64,000 nt of DNA from Amaurobius ferox (GCA_951213105.1 OX578146.1:115966551-116030550); one strand, 5' to 3'; positions 34,186 to 48,466 are shown, counted from the first letter of the stretch. Numbers and translations: made by a program. The notes: generated by a model from the sequence alone, not told the origin.

Positions 34186-35486
34186 GTCTGTATAAAAAGA
34201 ATCGGGAAATTTTTTTTCCTGACGTGAATGTACGTCGTAGCGCGCTCGCAGCGCGCATGCTCGGTAGTGGGGAATGTGACCTTCAAGACGCGCCAAACGA
34301 CAGTCGCCTTCGAGCGTTCGTTCAGGCTACATCGTGTTTTTAGTGGACCCCTGTCGAGTGGCTCGGTGCAAGCGCGAAATGCAGCGAACGATTGAACAGC
34401 GGTACGCGATCAAATTTTGTGTTGGATTGGGGAAATCGGGTAAGGAGACGTTGGCTATGATTCGCCAAGTGTTCAAGGATGAAAGCATGTCACAAACAGC
34501 AGTTTTTAAGTGGCACAAGCTCTTCAAAGATGGCCGAGAGAGTGTGCAGGACCAGCCTCGCGCTGGACGGCCGTCGACGGCAAGAACCGACGACAACGTG
34601 CAACGTGTGCGTGAAGTGCTGAACTCAGACCGTCGTTTAAGTGTGCGAATGGTCGCAGATGAAATTGACATTGATATGATAGTGCACAGCATTATCACTG
34701 AAAATTTGGCGATGCGAAAGATCTGCCCGAAACTCGTCCCGAAGGTCTTGACGGACGAGCAAAAGCGAGTGTCTGCTTGCGAAGACCTTCTGCAACGCGT
34801 TGAAGAAGACCCCGGCTTTTTGAACATCGTCATCACAGGAGACGAGACTTGGATATTTGAATACGATCCGTAAACAAAGTGGCAAAGTTCGGAATGGCAC
34901 ACTGCGGGATCACCTCGTCCAAAAAACGCTCGAATGAGCAAATCCAGAGTGAAAGCCATGCTGATCGTTTTCTTCAACGCAAAGGGGGTCGTGAACTACG
35001 AATTTGCTCCTGAGGGGCAGACAGTGAATAGTGCCTTTTACCTAGAAGTGCTAAGAAGACTGAAGAGAAGGGTCAACCGGGAGAGGCCATCCATCGCCGG
35101 AAATTGGAAATTGCATCACGACAATGCAACCAGCCACACCTGCTCCAAGGTCACCGAATTCCTGACGATAAACGGCTTCGCGACGGTTCCCCAACCCCTT
35201 TACTGTCCCGACTTGGCACCAGCAGACTGTTTCCTTTTCCCAAAAGTGAAATCCTCCCTCAAAGGACACCACCATGGGACCCTAAGTGCCGTCAAAGAAG
35301 TTTGCACGCGTACCCTTAAGGATCTTCGGGAATCCGCCTACCAGAGAGCCTTCGAGTCGTGGAAAAGCCGTTGGCAAAAGTGTGTCGACGCTCAAGGGAT
35401 GTACTTTGAAGACTTTTGAAGTATTGTAGCAATATCTGCAATAAATCTATTTTTCCGAAATTTTTCCCGATACTTTTTATACAAGT
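34186..35486 (+). mobile_element. mariner element, nearly intact
   Basis: Inverted ends: TGTATAAAAAGAATCGGGAA at 34,189 and, read inward from the right end, TGTATAAAAAGTATCGGGAA (starting near 35,484). Total length is about 1.3 kb, the usual mariner size, with one transposase gene. The outermost bases and the TA duplication are not clear, so the ends may be off by a few bases. Confidence 0.88.
34379..35419 (+). pseudogene. mariner transposase (DD34D) with a single in-frame stop
   Basis: Cut-and-paste transposase that would bind the element's inverted ends and act in the nucleus. I chose the ATG at 34,379 (MQRTIEQRYAIKF) because mariner proteins start this way. The frame runs to 35,419, 346 codons, matching the ~345-residue family length. 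The N-terminal half has the two HTH regions (about residues 5-110), with VFKWHKLFKDGRES and DQPRAGRPST. Catalytic aspartates are at about residue 155 (TGDETW), 248 (LHHDNA) and 283 (PDLAPADC), with exactly 34 residues between the second and third. The only disruption is TAA at 34,871-34,873, where mariners usually have Glu after YDP (one-base change). Otherwise open, so the copy is young. Confidence 0.93.
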
Positions 35487-35489
35487 GTA

Positions 35490-36869
35490 GTTGACCACCT
35501 CCATCGCTGGCACACAGCCGGGACGAGAAGTCCGAGTTTTTAGCTCCTATGCTAGTAAAAAATCTGATCACATAAGCTCTTTGTCGAAGAGGTCTTGAAC
35601 TGTCTCTTTTATAGACTGGCTGTCGTCATATTTTACGCCCTCTATCAGTACCCATTTGAGTTCCATATTTGATCCCAATGTCACATTGTTCCTCACACCT
35701 CCCTCTTGATAAGGCAGGAGTACAACATGTTAAAATTCCTGGACTTTCGTGGAGTTACTACAGTTTTGTGGAGTCAATTTCTCATCATGTTTACACATCG
35801 GGTTATATTCAACTGTTCTCTCTGTATGTAGGTTTTGTTATCATGCGACTTCTTGACTGTTCATGTCACCACAAATTTATACCCTCCCCCCCCCCCCACA
35901 CACACACACAACTCAGTACCCTTTAAAAAATATGAGTTCAATTTCTGATCTCAATGTGCAGAGCCCATTTCGACGATAAGAGTTCGCAATTTCATCCCAT
36001 TACCTCAACGCTAAAACCTCGGCGGCTCGGTAAAATGATTCGGGGTTCGATTCTCAATTGGGGCAGCAAGATCCTTTACAAATGTCACAGCAATAAAGAG
36101 AGATAGACTAAAATAACTAATTAAAAACATTTAGAGCATTGGTTAACATGTCGAAATCGACACAAAATTCACTATAGAAAGTATTATTTTGACACAATAT
36201 TGTTATTAGCAAATAGCTGTCCTATTCATCAATGCTAAAATAAACAATTTTTTTTTGCACACGAATCAAATATACAACCTTATGCCCTCACTCAGCAACA
36301 ATGCATATTTGAATTCGAAAAAGAATATGGCCGCGTCATTTGAAAAGCACTTCAAGTTTCACCGTGTTACAGGCTGCTATGAAGTGGCTTTTTGACAAAT
36401 ATTTATTGCTGTGTGTGTCCTGCTGTTGATTCCTTCACATTAGGCAACACTCGACAATGTTGTAATTACCTTTTACCGTCTATCTCGCTTTGTTGCCGAG
36501 TAGGTTACCCCAATTTTCTACATCCTCCGCTAGGAACGCTGCAATATTTTAATTCGATCGGACATGATCACTTGTACCATAGATATACCTAACGTGTACA
36601 CTCATGGACCATTCCTTGAAAAATTATTGAGGTGCATAAGGACTTTTTAGGCTTTTTTTAGGAACTCTGCATGTAAAATTATCTTTACATGTAAAATTAG
36701 GAGAATAATTGCAAAAAACAACATTATTTAAAAGTAAAATTATGTACCAATCACATCAAACCTTTAATACTTCTTCGAGCTTTTTTAAATAAAGATATTT
36801 AAATTTACTATCATGAAGATTACTAAATTAACCCAAATAGAATCATTTTCATAAATATTTAAATCGCTA
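35490..36869. other. Unassigned, with C-run/(CA)n tract
   Basis: 35,885-35,910 is a run of C joined to (CA)n. No gene is supported in the rest. Confidence 0.4.
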
Positions 36870-37125
36870 CTCTCAAACCACAAAACGCTTACTCTCCGCA
36901 AAAAATTGCATCTATAAAACTAGGTTTAAACCGCATATCGGTTATGAAATTCTCCTGGAGAATATATTTCTATCTGTGTAAAAACATACCAGCGATTATT
37001 GTGAAATGCCGCCACATCAAAAAAGTTTCACGTGAAAACCTACAAGTTTAATTTTTTATCAAGCGAGAGCTTTTGAGATTATAAATACGATTTTCTAGTT
37101 TAAGCAGACGATAAGAAGTTTTGAA
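36870..37125 (+). repeat. Dispersed repeat U, copy 3
   Basis: Landmarks CTACTCTCAAACCACAAAAC, AAATTCTCCTGGAGAATATA, GCCGCCACATCAAAAAAGTT and GATTATAAATACGATTTTCT, as in copies 1 and 2. Confidence 0.65.
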
Positions 37126-37953
37126 TCATTTTGCATTTTACTTAAAAGATGTTTGAATAATTTTCCAATTTATATTTTAAAAAAGGCTAGCAGATATACC
37201 CGCGTCGCACTTAGCTTAAAATATGTGCAAATTCTAAACGCATTCATATTGTTTTTCAAAAAAATCTTTTCAAAAAATTGAATTTATTTCCCCTATAAAA
37301 AAAATCAAAAGTATAAGAATATTCATTCTCGCTATAAAAAAAAATTATGTACGTAGACAAATCTGAAGAACATTCTGGTCGCATTTTTAAACCAATTTGC
37401 AAAAATATAATTATTTAGTGTAAGTTTTATAAACAGACGATAAAATGAAGATGTTGAAATTGTAGCAAACGATATTCCTATATCATTTTTTATCCCTTTA
37501 CAACAACCATTTAAACGCAGTCGGCAAAAATAATCCCTTAATCTTCTAACCCATGGTTTTAACGGGTGTAACAATAGCAAATATATAACACCATTTATTT
37601 ATTGAATTTATTTTTATATCATTTTTTTATTATCTTATTGAAATAGGATAAATTAAATGAAAATAGTCTGTGTTTAACACGTTTAATTTAATTTCGCTGC
37701 TATATAAGCAGCATGATATTTTCTTCAAATGAAGTTTCAGGGAAAAAATCGTCTTCATGATGCTATATCTATTGAAGATTTTTTTATTCCTATCTCGACA
37801 GCCTCTGGGCCTACAAATACGAAATATGCACAACACTATTTGAAGTGACCTACAGAATAACCATACTAAATTTGAAAAACGATGTATGTTCAAAACTGTG
37901 AATATGCTGAAGCAACAGACAAATAAGGTAACAGACATTCAATTTTATATATA
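37126..37953. other. Unassigned AT-rich sequence
   Basis: Nothing supported. Open frames are short and unremarkable. Confidence 0.4.
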
Positions 37954-40033
37954 CAGGGTGTACCAAAAACATTGACCTCGGCTTTTATTGCTTAAATATT
38001 GATCTTAGACATGTATAATAAATTACAAAGTGCAGTAAAACAGGGTACAGAATTTTATGAAATCGAGAAAAATTTTCAGGGGATTAAATTTGAAGAAATA
38101 CAAAATTTAAATTTTTATACGGCCCGGTACGTAAACATTTCCAATCAGTAAAATGTGCCCCATACACTAATAAGGTGATGTACAAAATTTCAGCATTTTA
38201 TCATAAAAAGTCCCAGAGATATGTTTAAACAAAGTTGGTGAGGGATTAATCACCAATTAAAATGTAAATGTTTACAGCAAGAGTGCAATTGACACAACGC
38301 AGAAATGCACTATAAGCAAATAATATCTGCCTCTTATCTTTAGATTTATTTACAATTTTTCAAAAATATGCTTCCTAAAAAATACCTTAAAATTTTACAT
38401 AATTAATTACAGAATAAAACTTGAAAATGGCACAACAAAAACTAACACTAAAACAGCTTAGAAATGTATGCATATGCAAATATCTGCCTCTTATTGGTGC
38501 GTCACACAATCGCAATAGACGCATCATTACATGAGAAAGTTGTTTTTGCTCTACCATTGATCAATCGCCTCGCTTACGCAAGCGTAGCGCGCGCAGCCCG
38601 GCAGTCTGAGCTACCCTTAAGTATTTCACATTCCTGCTACATTTTGAGAGTGTAGTTAGCCTGTACCGACAGTATGTCACAATACAACAACGCAGTTTTT
38701 GAAATGCTTACTGTACCGTTTATGCAATCGCAATGCTAACGAAACTGCACGGAAATATCAACTTACTTTTCCCAATTTTCGACATCCATCTGAGAGATTT
38801 ATTTCCCGATTGGTGCAACGAGTGCGTGAAAGAGGAAGCGTACATCATGTAGGTGAACTAGGTAGGCCCAGACTTCACTCAACTGATGTAGAAATTGATA
38901 TTTCAGCTTACTTTTGCAGTCATCCATATAGTAGTATTCGTACCGCTGCTTCAGAAATGAACGTGCCACGTGCAACAGTGTGGAGAATACTGAGACTGAA
39001 TAAATGACATCTGTTTAACATTCCTGGTGTGCAAGGATAGGAGTCAACAAATTATCAACGTCGTCTAGAATTTTGTAATTGGGCTCTAAATCAGGAAGAT
39101 GCAAATCCCTGTTTCCTGAAAAACGTAATTGGATTGACGAATGCTGTTTTAAACAAGATGGATGCATAAATCCTCAAAATGAGCACTTCTGGTCTGACAC
39201 AAATCCATTCGTGGTACGTAATATTCATCATCAGAAGCAATTTTCTGTGAATGTGATGCAGTATTTTCATAAACTGTATGCTTGGACCCATACTGTATGA
39301 TCGTACGTTGACGAGTGACAGATATGTTAATGAGATTCTAAATGCAGTTATTCCTGATTTTATGAATGAACTGCCCCTAACAGTACTTCCACATGTATGG
39401 TTTCTAAAGGACGGATCTCCAGCTCACCATACTACAGTTGTGAAACACTCGTTAAACAACGAGTTTCCAGACAAGTGGATTGGCTTGCATGGGTCAGTCG
39501 AATTTCATTCTAGACCGCATGATTAAACGCCTATGGATTTTTATTTGTGAGGTCGTTTACGCACAACTATTTATCTGTCACCTCCCTTAAATAAAGCAGA
39601 GTTGCAACAACGCATTCAAGATGGTTGTCGTCACATCACCGCATAAGAACTTGATCGAGTGCACAGAAGTGTTATCGGGCGAATGCAGATCTGTATTGGC
39701 ATGGTTGGAAAACATTTTGAACAAGATTTGTAATCTTTGTCTGAAGTTATTAAATAGCAAAATTATTATTTATTTATGTAATCATTGTTTTCTTTCTTAA
39801 TTTGTAGGATCCCTTAAAGGTGATCTGCCGACATGATTTTTCCCCTCTGAGAACCACTGTCGATGCATCGAAAAGTGGTTTAAATCAACATTTTTGTCGT
39901 TTCATATCTCTGGGATTTTTTATGATAAAATTCTGAAATTTTGTACATCACTTTATTAGTGTATGGAGCACATTTTACTCATCGGAAATATTTTTGTACG
40001 GGGGCCGTATAAAAATTTAAATTTTGTATTTCA
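37954..40033 (+). mobile_element. Decayed mariner-superfamily element with long inverted ends, right end lost
   Basis: The left end is CAGGGTGTACCAAAAACATT next to a TA. The left subterminal region (about 38,060-38,230) recurs inverted at about 39,895-40,033, with shared words ATACACTAATAA(A/G)GTGATGT and AAAAATTTAAATTTTGTATT. The outer ~100 bp of the right end is missing where a PLE fragment begins. The centre carries a transposase pseudogene. Confidence 0.75.
38674..39733 (+). pseudogene. mariner-superfamily transposase remnant, many stops and frameshifts
   Basis: Starts MSQYNNAVFEML, then shifts frame into LYRLCNRNANETARKYQLTF and SERFISRLVQRVRERGSVHH (helix-turn-helix region). A second block has RTAASEMNVPRATVWRILRL. 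The catalytic part has WIDECCFKQDG, NPQNEHFWSDTNP, HHQKQFSVNV, FLKDGSPAHHTT (second Asp) and, after a stop, TPMDFYL (third Asp). It ends GMVGKHFEQDL. This is the arthropod transposase type whose family proteins read LFTDEACF...FQHDGAPAH...LTPLDFFLWG. At least four stops or shifts, so it is dead. Confidence 0.8.
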
Positions 40034-40722
40034 AAATTTAAATTTTTGTATAGTGTCAAAAACGAAGTTAATTTCCTGGACATAACCATTAGATACAAAC
40101 ATAAAAATGGAATTCATACAGTTCTGTACAATAAACGTAATAATTATGATATGAAGATTAACCAAATAATTGGATGGAAGTCGAATTTGTCTAGGAATAT
40201 TTTCCGTAACATCATAACAGGACATCTGAGAAGAAATCGTAATAATAATACTTTCAAAAAAGATTGTCTCACATGTAACAAACTCATTTTACAGGAAGCA
40301 CTTAAAAATCATTACCCACGGAATTTCCTTAAAGATATTTACAATTCTTTCTTTAAAGAAGAGGATTATTCATTCTTTAATGACTTGAGAATATGACATC
40401 ATATTTAAATAATCGAGGTACGCATGCGTATGGGTACATACTACATATGGCGAAACGGGCGATACGTTTTAGTCGGTAGCATCATTGCCAGTGTGATTTC
40501 GTCGTTCCATTTCTGTCTGCATTCTGAGGCCTCCTTTTCTGCATTTTGGAGCTTTCATTTTTGCACATGCTACGGGGATCTGTCATTGAATTGCATTGGT
40601 ATCCGTGGGCGTTGTCTAGACGAAAAGTACTTAAAACGGGAATGAGAGGTCGCTATCCCTCTCAGCCATTTTTATGCAATTCATATGGTTTTCCCCCTTT
40701 CCTTTTTTCAAATCGTTTAAAT

Positions 40723-40724
<2 letters not shown>
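40034..40724 (+). mobile_element. 5'-truncated permuted PLE fragment (copy 2)
   Basis: Contains the last ~115 codons of the reverse transcriptase gene, to a stop at 40,394-40,396, and a ~330-bp 3' region ending at a (TA)n tract. The protein end is clearly related to, but different from, the one at 55.6-55.9 kb, so this is another subfamily. It interrupts the right end of the decayed mariner-superfamily element. Confidence 0.8.
40046..40396 (+). pseudogene. C-terminal end of PLE reverse transcriptase
   Basis: Reads EVNFLDITIRYKHKNGIHTV, then LSRNIFRNIITGHLRRNRNN, DCLTCNKL and EALKNHYPRNFL. The equivalent stretches at 55,590-55,900 read AVNFLDISINRHQRYGTYTT, LTKNVFRNILVGHFKRNLAY, DCNKCNQK and EALKNHYPIYFL. 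It is the region after the catalytic YVDD motif, a 5'-truncated remnant. The first in-frame ATG is incidental. Confidence 0.85.
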
Positions 40725-41735
<1,011 letters not shown>

Positions 41736-41965
41736 AACACGACCGAGCCGTATACCAAATTGCAAGTCTATCTATTCGGGAAGTGCCTAAAAAAGCTTGA
41801 CGGACAGGATTAAGCAACTAGACACGATAACCTGTTATTTTAACCCGATATACTGGCTTGCTGCTTAGTAACAATCTCTCATCCAGCAAAGCCACAGTCA
41901 GGGCAGCGTACTCGGCAGAATCATTCCCCGAGACAGACAGACGGACAATTGGCAATTAGTATACA
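41736..41965 (-). mobile_element. 5' end fragment of a rolling-circle-like unit
   Basis: Carries the array's 5' landmarks on the minus strand (CACTTCCCGAATAGATAGAC, the GTCTGTCT tract) but holds an extra ~115 bp inserted between about 41,810 and 41,925. Cut on the left by PLE copy 3. Confidence 0.6.
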
Positions 41966-43456
41966 CTAGCCGAATACCCGTTGAAAATCAACGGTTTCGT
42001 GATAAGCACCTCCCGAATAATGTAAATTTTTGAATAATTCGAGTTTCACATTTAATTGGCAAATCGAATATTTTGGTGCGCAAACACTTTTAAAGAAGAA
42101 AATATTTGAAAACTTAAATTGCACACTTCTTCCTTTCGAACTATCTTCCGATACACAAAATTATAGTGTCTCTATCTTATCCTGAAGCATGCTATTTTAT
42201 CATTTTCCCATTCGAACGTATTTGTGGACCACAGCCATAAATGGACATTTAGGAAAAACTCTATTCGCCTTGGGTTTTTTATCAGATGATTGACATACAT
42301 ATCAAATATCAAGCCTCTATCACATTTAAAAGGGAGCGTGTATAACTTATTCGAGAAATCGAGCATTTTGGTGTGCGGTACCCCCTAAAGTAGAGAGTAT
42401 TGGAAAACTGAAATTTTACATATTCTTCCACTCTGGAGCATTCACTTAATCGAACATTTCTGAGAATCTCTATTTGTCTTGGGTGTTTAAATTAAATGAT
42501 TAGCCCATATACCAAATTTCAAGCCTCTATCAAAATTTAAAGGATTCCTTTCTTATTCGGAAAATCTAATATCTGGGTTTGCGGCAACAACTAAATTAGA
42601 AAATATTGGAAAACTGAAATCGCACACACTTTTCCATTCGAACTATTCACACATACACCAAATTTGAAGCCTCTATCCTATCTCGAAGCATAGTTTTTCC
42701 TCGCTTCACCTTTCGAACACTTTTATCTGGAGCATCCTCTTAAACGAACATTCTTGAAAAAATCGTTTGTTTGGGTGTTTACATCAAATGAATCGGCCAT
42801 ATACCAAATATCAAGCCTCTATCACGTTTTTAAAGGAGCGTTTTCCCTTTATTTCGAAAATCGAACATTTTCGTGTGGGACACCCCTTTAAGTAGAAAAT
42901 ATTGGAAAACTGAAATTGGATACTTTCTTCCTTCCAAGCTATCTACCAGTATTCCAAATTTGAAATCTCTATCTCATTCTGAACCATGTTTTTTTTATCA
43001 ATTCACCTTTCGAACGTTTCCCTCTGGAGCACCCCTTAAACGAACCTTTTTGAAAAACTATATTCGTTTTGGGTGTTTTTATCAAATGATTAGTCCTTAT
43101 ACCAAATTTCAAGCCTCTATCAAATTTTAAAGGAGCCGTTTCTCATTTATTCAGAAAATCGAACATTTTGGTGTGGAAATCTGAAATTTCACACTTTCTA
43201 CCTTTCGAACGGTTTACCCATACACCAAATTTGAAGTCTCTATCTTATCGCAAAGCATGCTTTCCAATCATTTCACTTTTCGAACGTTTTGGTGTGGAGC
43301 ACCCCCTCTACAGAACGTTTTTGAAAAATTCGATTTTTCCAGGGGTTTGTATCGAAAGACCGAGCCGTATACCAAATGGCAAGTCTCTATCTATTTGGGA
43401 AGTGCCTAGAAAAAGCGTGACAGACAGACAGACGGACATCTGGAAATTAGTATATA
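41966..43456 (-). mobile_element. Helitron-like array unit E1 (minus)
   Basis: On the minus strand the 3' end is hairpin CCGTTGA/TCAACGG (41,978-41,994), 8 nt, then CTAG (41,966-41,969). The body is about five diverged ~300-bp modules. Each module carries ACCAAATTTGAAGTCTCTAT, TTTCGAACGTTTT, CAAGCCTCTATCA and TCGAACATTTTGGTGTG when read on the plus strand. The 5' end has the GTCTGTCTGTC tract. No coding capacity. Any replicase would have to come from elsewhere. Confidence 0.7.
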
Positions 43457-45079
43457 CTAGCCGAATACCCGTTGTAAATCGGTATAAGTCTCGCAATAAG
43501 CAACCCCTGAATATTGTCATTCATTTAATAATTCGCGTTTCACATTTATTCGGCAAATCGAATATTTTAGTATGCGGCCCCCTAAAAAAGAAAATATTGT
43601 AAATTTTAAATTACCCACGTCTTCCTTTCGAACTATCTATCAGTACACCAAATTAAAGTCTCTATCTCATCTCGAAGCATACTATTTTATCATCTCCCCT
43701 TTCGAACGTTTTTCTGTGGAGCACACACATGAATGAACATTTTTGAAAAACTCTGTTCGCCTTGGATTTCTTATCAGATGATTAATCCATATACCAAATA
43801 TCAAGCCTCTATCACATGTAAAGAAAACGTGTCTCATTTATTCCGAAAATCGAACATATTGGTGTTCGGCAGCCCCTAAAGTTCCAAATATTGGAAATCT
43901 GAAATTGCACACATTCTTCCTTTCAAACTATGTACCAGTACACCAAAATTGATGTCTCTATCCTATTGTGAGGCATGTTTTTCTATAACTTCATATTTCG
44001 AACGTGTTTCTCTGTTGCACCACCTTAAATGATCATTTTTGAAAAACAGTAAAAATCGTAGTGTTTTTTTATCAAATGATTACCCCATATACTAAATTTC
44101 AAGCCTCTATCATATTGTAAAGGAGGCGTTTTTCATTTCTTAGTCAAATCGGAAATTTTAGTGCATGGCACCCCCTACAATAGCAAAGGTTGGAAAACTG
44201 AAATTGTACACTTTCTTCCTTTCTAACTATCTACACGTATACCAAATTTGAAATCTCTATCTCATCGCGAAGCATGCTTTTTCTATCATTTCACCTTTCG
44301 AATGTTTTTCTGCGGAGTACCCACCCCCCTTAAATATGCATTTTTGAAAAACTCCTTTCTTCTTGGGTTTTCTATAAAATGATTCGCTCATATACCAAAT
44401 ATCAAGCCTCTATCACGTTCTAAAAGGAGTGTTTCTACTTTATTCCGAAAATCGAACATTTTTGTGTGCTACACCCCCTAAAGTATAAAATATTGGAAAA
44501 CTGAAATTGTACACTTTCTTCCTTCCAAACTATCTACCAGTACACCAAATTTCGAATATATCTCTCATCCAGAAGTATGTTTTCTTATCAATTTACCTTT
44601 CGAACGTTTTCCTCTGGATCACCCCCTTAATCGAACGTTTTTTAAAAACTATAATGGTCTTGGGTGTTTTTATCAAATGATTATTCTATATACTAAATTT
44701 TAAGCCTCTATCAAATTTTAAAGGAGCCGTTTCTCATTTATTCGGTAAATCGAACATTTTGGTATGCGGCATCCCCTTAAGTAGATAATATTGGAAATCT
44801 GAAATTGCACACTTTCTTCCTTTCGAACTATTTATCCATACACCAATTTGAAGTCTCTATCTTATGGCAAAGCATGCTTTCCTATCATTTCACTTTTCGA
44901 ATGTTTTGGTGTGGAGCACCCCTCTAGTGAACATTTTCAAAAAATTCGATTTTTCCAGGGGGTTTTATCGAACGGTCGAGCCGTGAACCAAATTGCAAGT
45001 CTCTGTCTATTCGGGAAGTGTCTAAAAAAGCGTGACAGACAAACAGACAGACAGATAGACACTTGGCAATTAGTGTATA
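43457..45079 (-). mobile_element. Helitron-like array unit E2 (minus)
   Basis: Starts at CTAG (43,457-43,460) with a degraded hairpin next to it, then five ~300-bp modules and a 5' end at the GTCTGTCT tract near 45,035-45,060. Length 1.62 kb. Open frames across it are fragments of the repeated modules and have no family resemblance. Confidence 0.7.
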
Positions 45080-46871
45080 CTAGCCGAATACCCGTTGAAA
45101 ATCAACGTTCTCGCAATAAGCAACCCCTGAATAATGTAAATTTTTTAATAATTCGCGTTTCACATTTATTCGACAAATCGAATATTTTGGTGTGCGGAAT
45201 CCTCTAAAGAAGAAAATATTGGGAAACTAAATTTGAGCATTTCTTCCTTTCGAATTATCTACCCTTACACCACATTAAAGGCTATCTCATCCCGAGGCAG
45301 CCCTATATTAGTATTTCTCCTTTGGAACTTTTTTCTTTTTCTGTGAAGCTCATCCATAAATGAACATTTTTGAAAAACTCTGTCTTGTGTTTTTTATCAG
45401 ATGATTGGCCCATATACCAAATATCAAGCATCTGTCACATTTAAAAGGAAGAGTGCCTCATTTATTCGGAAAATCGAACATATTAGTGTGCGCACCCCTT
45501 AAAGTAGCAAAAATTGGAAATTTGAAATTTCAGACTCTCTTCCTTTCAAACTATCTACCCGTACACCAAATTTGAAGTCGCTATACTATCGAGAAGCAAG
45601 TTTTTCTATCCTTTCATCTTTCGAACGTTTTTCTGTGTAGCACCCCGCTAAAGAACATTTTTGGCAAACTGTATTCATCTTTGGTTTTTTGTCAAATGGT
45701 TAGCCCATATACTAAATTCCAAGTCTCTATCACATTATAAAGGAGGCTTTTTCATTTGTTCGTTAAGTCGAACATTTTAGTGAGCGGCACCCCCTACAAT
45801 AACAAATGTTGGAAAACTGAAATTGCATACTTTCTTCCTTTGCAACTATCTACCAGTATACCAAATTTAAAGTCTCTATCTCATTGCGAAGCATGTTTTT
45901 CTAGCATTTCATCTTTCAAATGCTTTTGTGTGGAGTACCCACCTCCTTAACTATACATTTTTGAAAAGCTCTATTCTTTTTGTGATTTCTGTCAGATGAT
46001 TTGTCCATATATCAAATATCAAGCCTCTATCACGTTCTAAAAGGGACATTTCTCCTTTATTCCGAAAATCGAACAATTTGGTGTGCGGCACTCCCTAAAG
46101 TAGAAAATATTGGTAAACTAAAATTATACACTTTTTTCCTTTCAAACTATCTACCCTTATACCAAATTTGATATCTCTATGTCATGCCGAAGCATGGTGT
46201 TTTATCAATTCACTTTTCGAACGTTTTACACTGGAGCACCACCTTAAACGAACATTTTTGAAAAACTATAATAGTCTTGGGTGTTTCCGTCAAATGATTA
46301 GTCTATTGACCGAATTTCAAGCATCTATCAAATTTTAAAGGAGCGTTTTCTCATTCATTCTGTAAATGGAACATTTTGGTGTGCGGCACCCCCTTAAATG
46401 GAAAATATTGGAAATCTGAAATTGCACACTTTCTACCTTTCGAACGATTTACCAATACACCAAATTTGAAGTCTCTACCTCATCGCAAAGCATGCTGTCC
46501 TATCATTTCACTTTTCGAACGTTTTAGTGTGCGGCACCACCTTAAATAGAAAATATTGGAAATCTGGTATTGCACACTTTCTTCTTTTCGAATGATTTAC
46601 CCATACACCAAATTTGAAGTCTCTATCTCGTTGCAAAGCATGATTTCCCATCATTTAACTTTTCGAATGTTTTGATGTGGGGCACCCCCTCTATAGAACT
46701 TTTTCGTAAAATTCCATTTTTCCAGGGAGTTTTATCGAACGATCGAGCCGTGTACCAAATTGCAAGTCTCTATCTAGTCGGGAAGTGCCTAAAAAGCGTG
46801 ACAGACAGACAGACGGACGCTTAGCCTGCATTAGCATATATACTAGCATTAGACGGCAATTAGCATATATA
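45080..46871 (-). mobile_element. Helitron-like array unit E3 (minus)
   Basis: CTAG at 45,080-45,083 with a hairpin at 45,092-45,107 (CGTTGA/TCAACG). It has six modules, one of them a ~150-bp partial duplication near 46,500-46,650, so the unit is longer (1.79 kb). A small duplication containing TTAGC(C)TGCATTAGCATATATACTAG lies at the 5' end (46,820-46,870). Confidence 0.7.
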
Positions 46872-48466
46872 CTAGCCGAATACCCGTTGAAAATCAACGT
46901 TCTCGCATTAAGCAACCCCTGAACATTGTAATTTTTTAATAATTCGCATTTTACATTTATTCGGCAAATTGAATATTTTAGTGTGCATAACCCCCTAAAG
47001 AAGAAAATATTGGAAAAATTAAATTGCACACCTTTTCCTTTGCGAACTATCTACCAGTACACCTAATTAAAGTCTCTATCTCATCCCGAAGCATACTAAT
47101 TTATCATCTCCCTTTCGAACGTTTTTCTGTGGAGCATACCCATAAATAAACATTTTTGAAAAACTTTGTTCGCCATGGGTTTCTTATCAGATGATTGGCC
47201 CATATACCAAATATCGATCCTCTATCACATTTAAAAGGAAGCGTGTCTCATTTATTCGGAAAATCGAACATATTGATGTGCTGCACCCCCTAAAGTAGCA
47301 AATATTGGAAATCTGAAATTGCTCATTTTCTTCCTTTCAAACTCTCTCCCAGTACACAAAATTTGAAGTCTCTATTCTATCGCGAAGTATGCTTTTCTAT
47401 CACTTCACCTTTTGAACGTTTTTCTGTGTAGCACCCCCTTAAATGAACATTTTTGAAAAACCGTATTCATCTTGAGTTTGTTCTTCAACTGATGAGCCCA
47501 TATACTAAACTTCAAGTCTCTATCACATTGTAAAGGAGGTATTTTCAATTTGTTCGGCAAATCGAATATTTTAGTGAGCGGCACCCCCTACAATAGCAAA
47601 TGTTTGAAAACTGAAATTGCACACTTTCTACCTTTCCAACTATTTAGGACTACACCAAATTTGAAGTCTCTATCTCATCGCGAAGCATGCTTTTTCTATT
47701 ATTTCACCTTTCGAATGTTTTTGTGTGCAGTAACCACCCCCTTAAATATGCATTTTTGAAAAACTCCATTTTGATTGGGTTTACTATCGCATTATTCGCC
47801 CATATACCAAATATCAAGTCTCTATCACATATGAAAAGGGGGATTTCTTCTTTATTCTGAAAATCGAACATTTTGGTGTCCGGCACACCCTAAAGTAGAA
47901 AATATTGGAAAACTGAAATTGTACACTTTCTTCCTTCCAATCTATCTATCCATACACCAAATTTGAAATCTGTATCTCTTTCCGAAGCGAGTTTTTTTAT
48001 AAATTCTCCTTTCGAACGTTTTTCTCTGGAGCTCCCTCTTAAACGAACATTTTTGAAAAGATATTTTGCCTTGGGTGTTTTCATCAAACGAATCGCCCAT
48101 ATACCTAATTTCAAGCCTCTATCAAATTTTAAAAGAGCCGTTTCTCATTTATTCCGAAAATCGAACATTTTGGTGTGCGGCATCCCTTGAGTAGACAATA
48201 TTGGAAATCTGAAATTGCACACTTTCCTTCCTTTCGACCCATTCACCAAATTTGAAGTCCCTATCTTATCGCAAAGCATGCTTTCCTATCATTTCACTTT
48301 TCGAACGTTTTGTTGTGGAGCACCCCCTGTACAGAACGTTTTCGAAAAATTCGATTTTTCCAGGGGTTTTATCGAACGACCGAGCCGTATACCAAATTGC
48401 AAATTTCTATTTATTCGGGAAGTGCCTAAAAAAGCGTGACAGACGGACACTTGGAAATTAGTATAT
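46872..48466 (-). mobile_element. Helitron-like array unit E4 (minus), outer 5' end
   Basis: CTAG at 46,872-46,875 and hairpin at about 46,884-46,899. The outer 5' end at ~48,466 reads (minus) A then TCTATATATACTAATTTCC. This matches the outer 5' end of the plus-oriented set (49,572), so the true terminus is probably TCTATATATACTAATT preceded by A. Confidence 0.72.

Noticed and set aside
34327..34977. 216-codon minus-strand frame
   Set aside because: Antisense of the mariner transposase gene; the sense frame has the full catalytic signature.
43168..48461. Several frames sharing peptides such as FERFGVEHPL and KSNILVCG
   Set aside because: They are translations of the ~300-bp modules of the rolling-circle-like array, with no start context, no domain and many interruptions.
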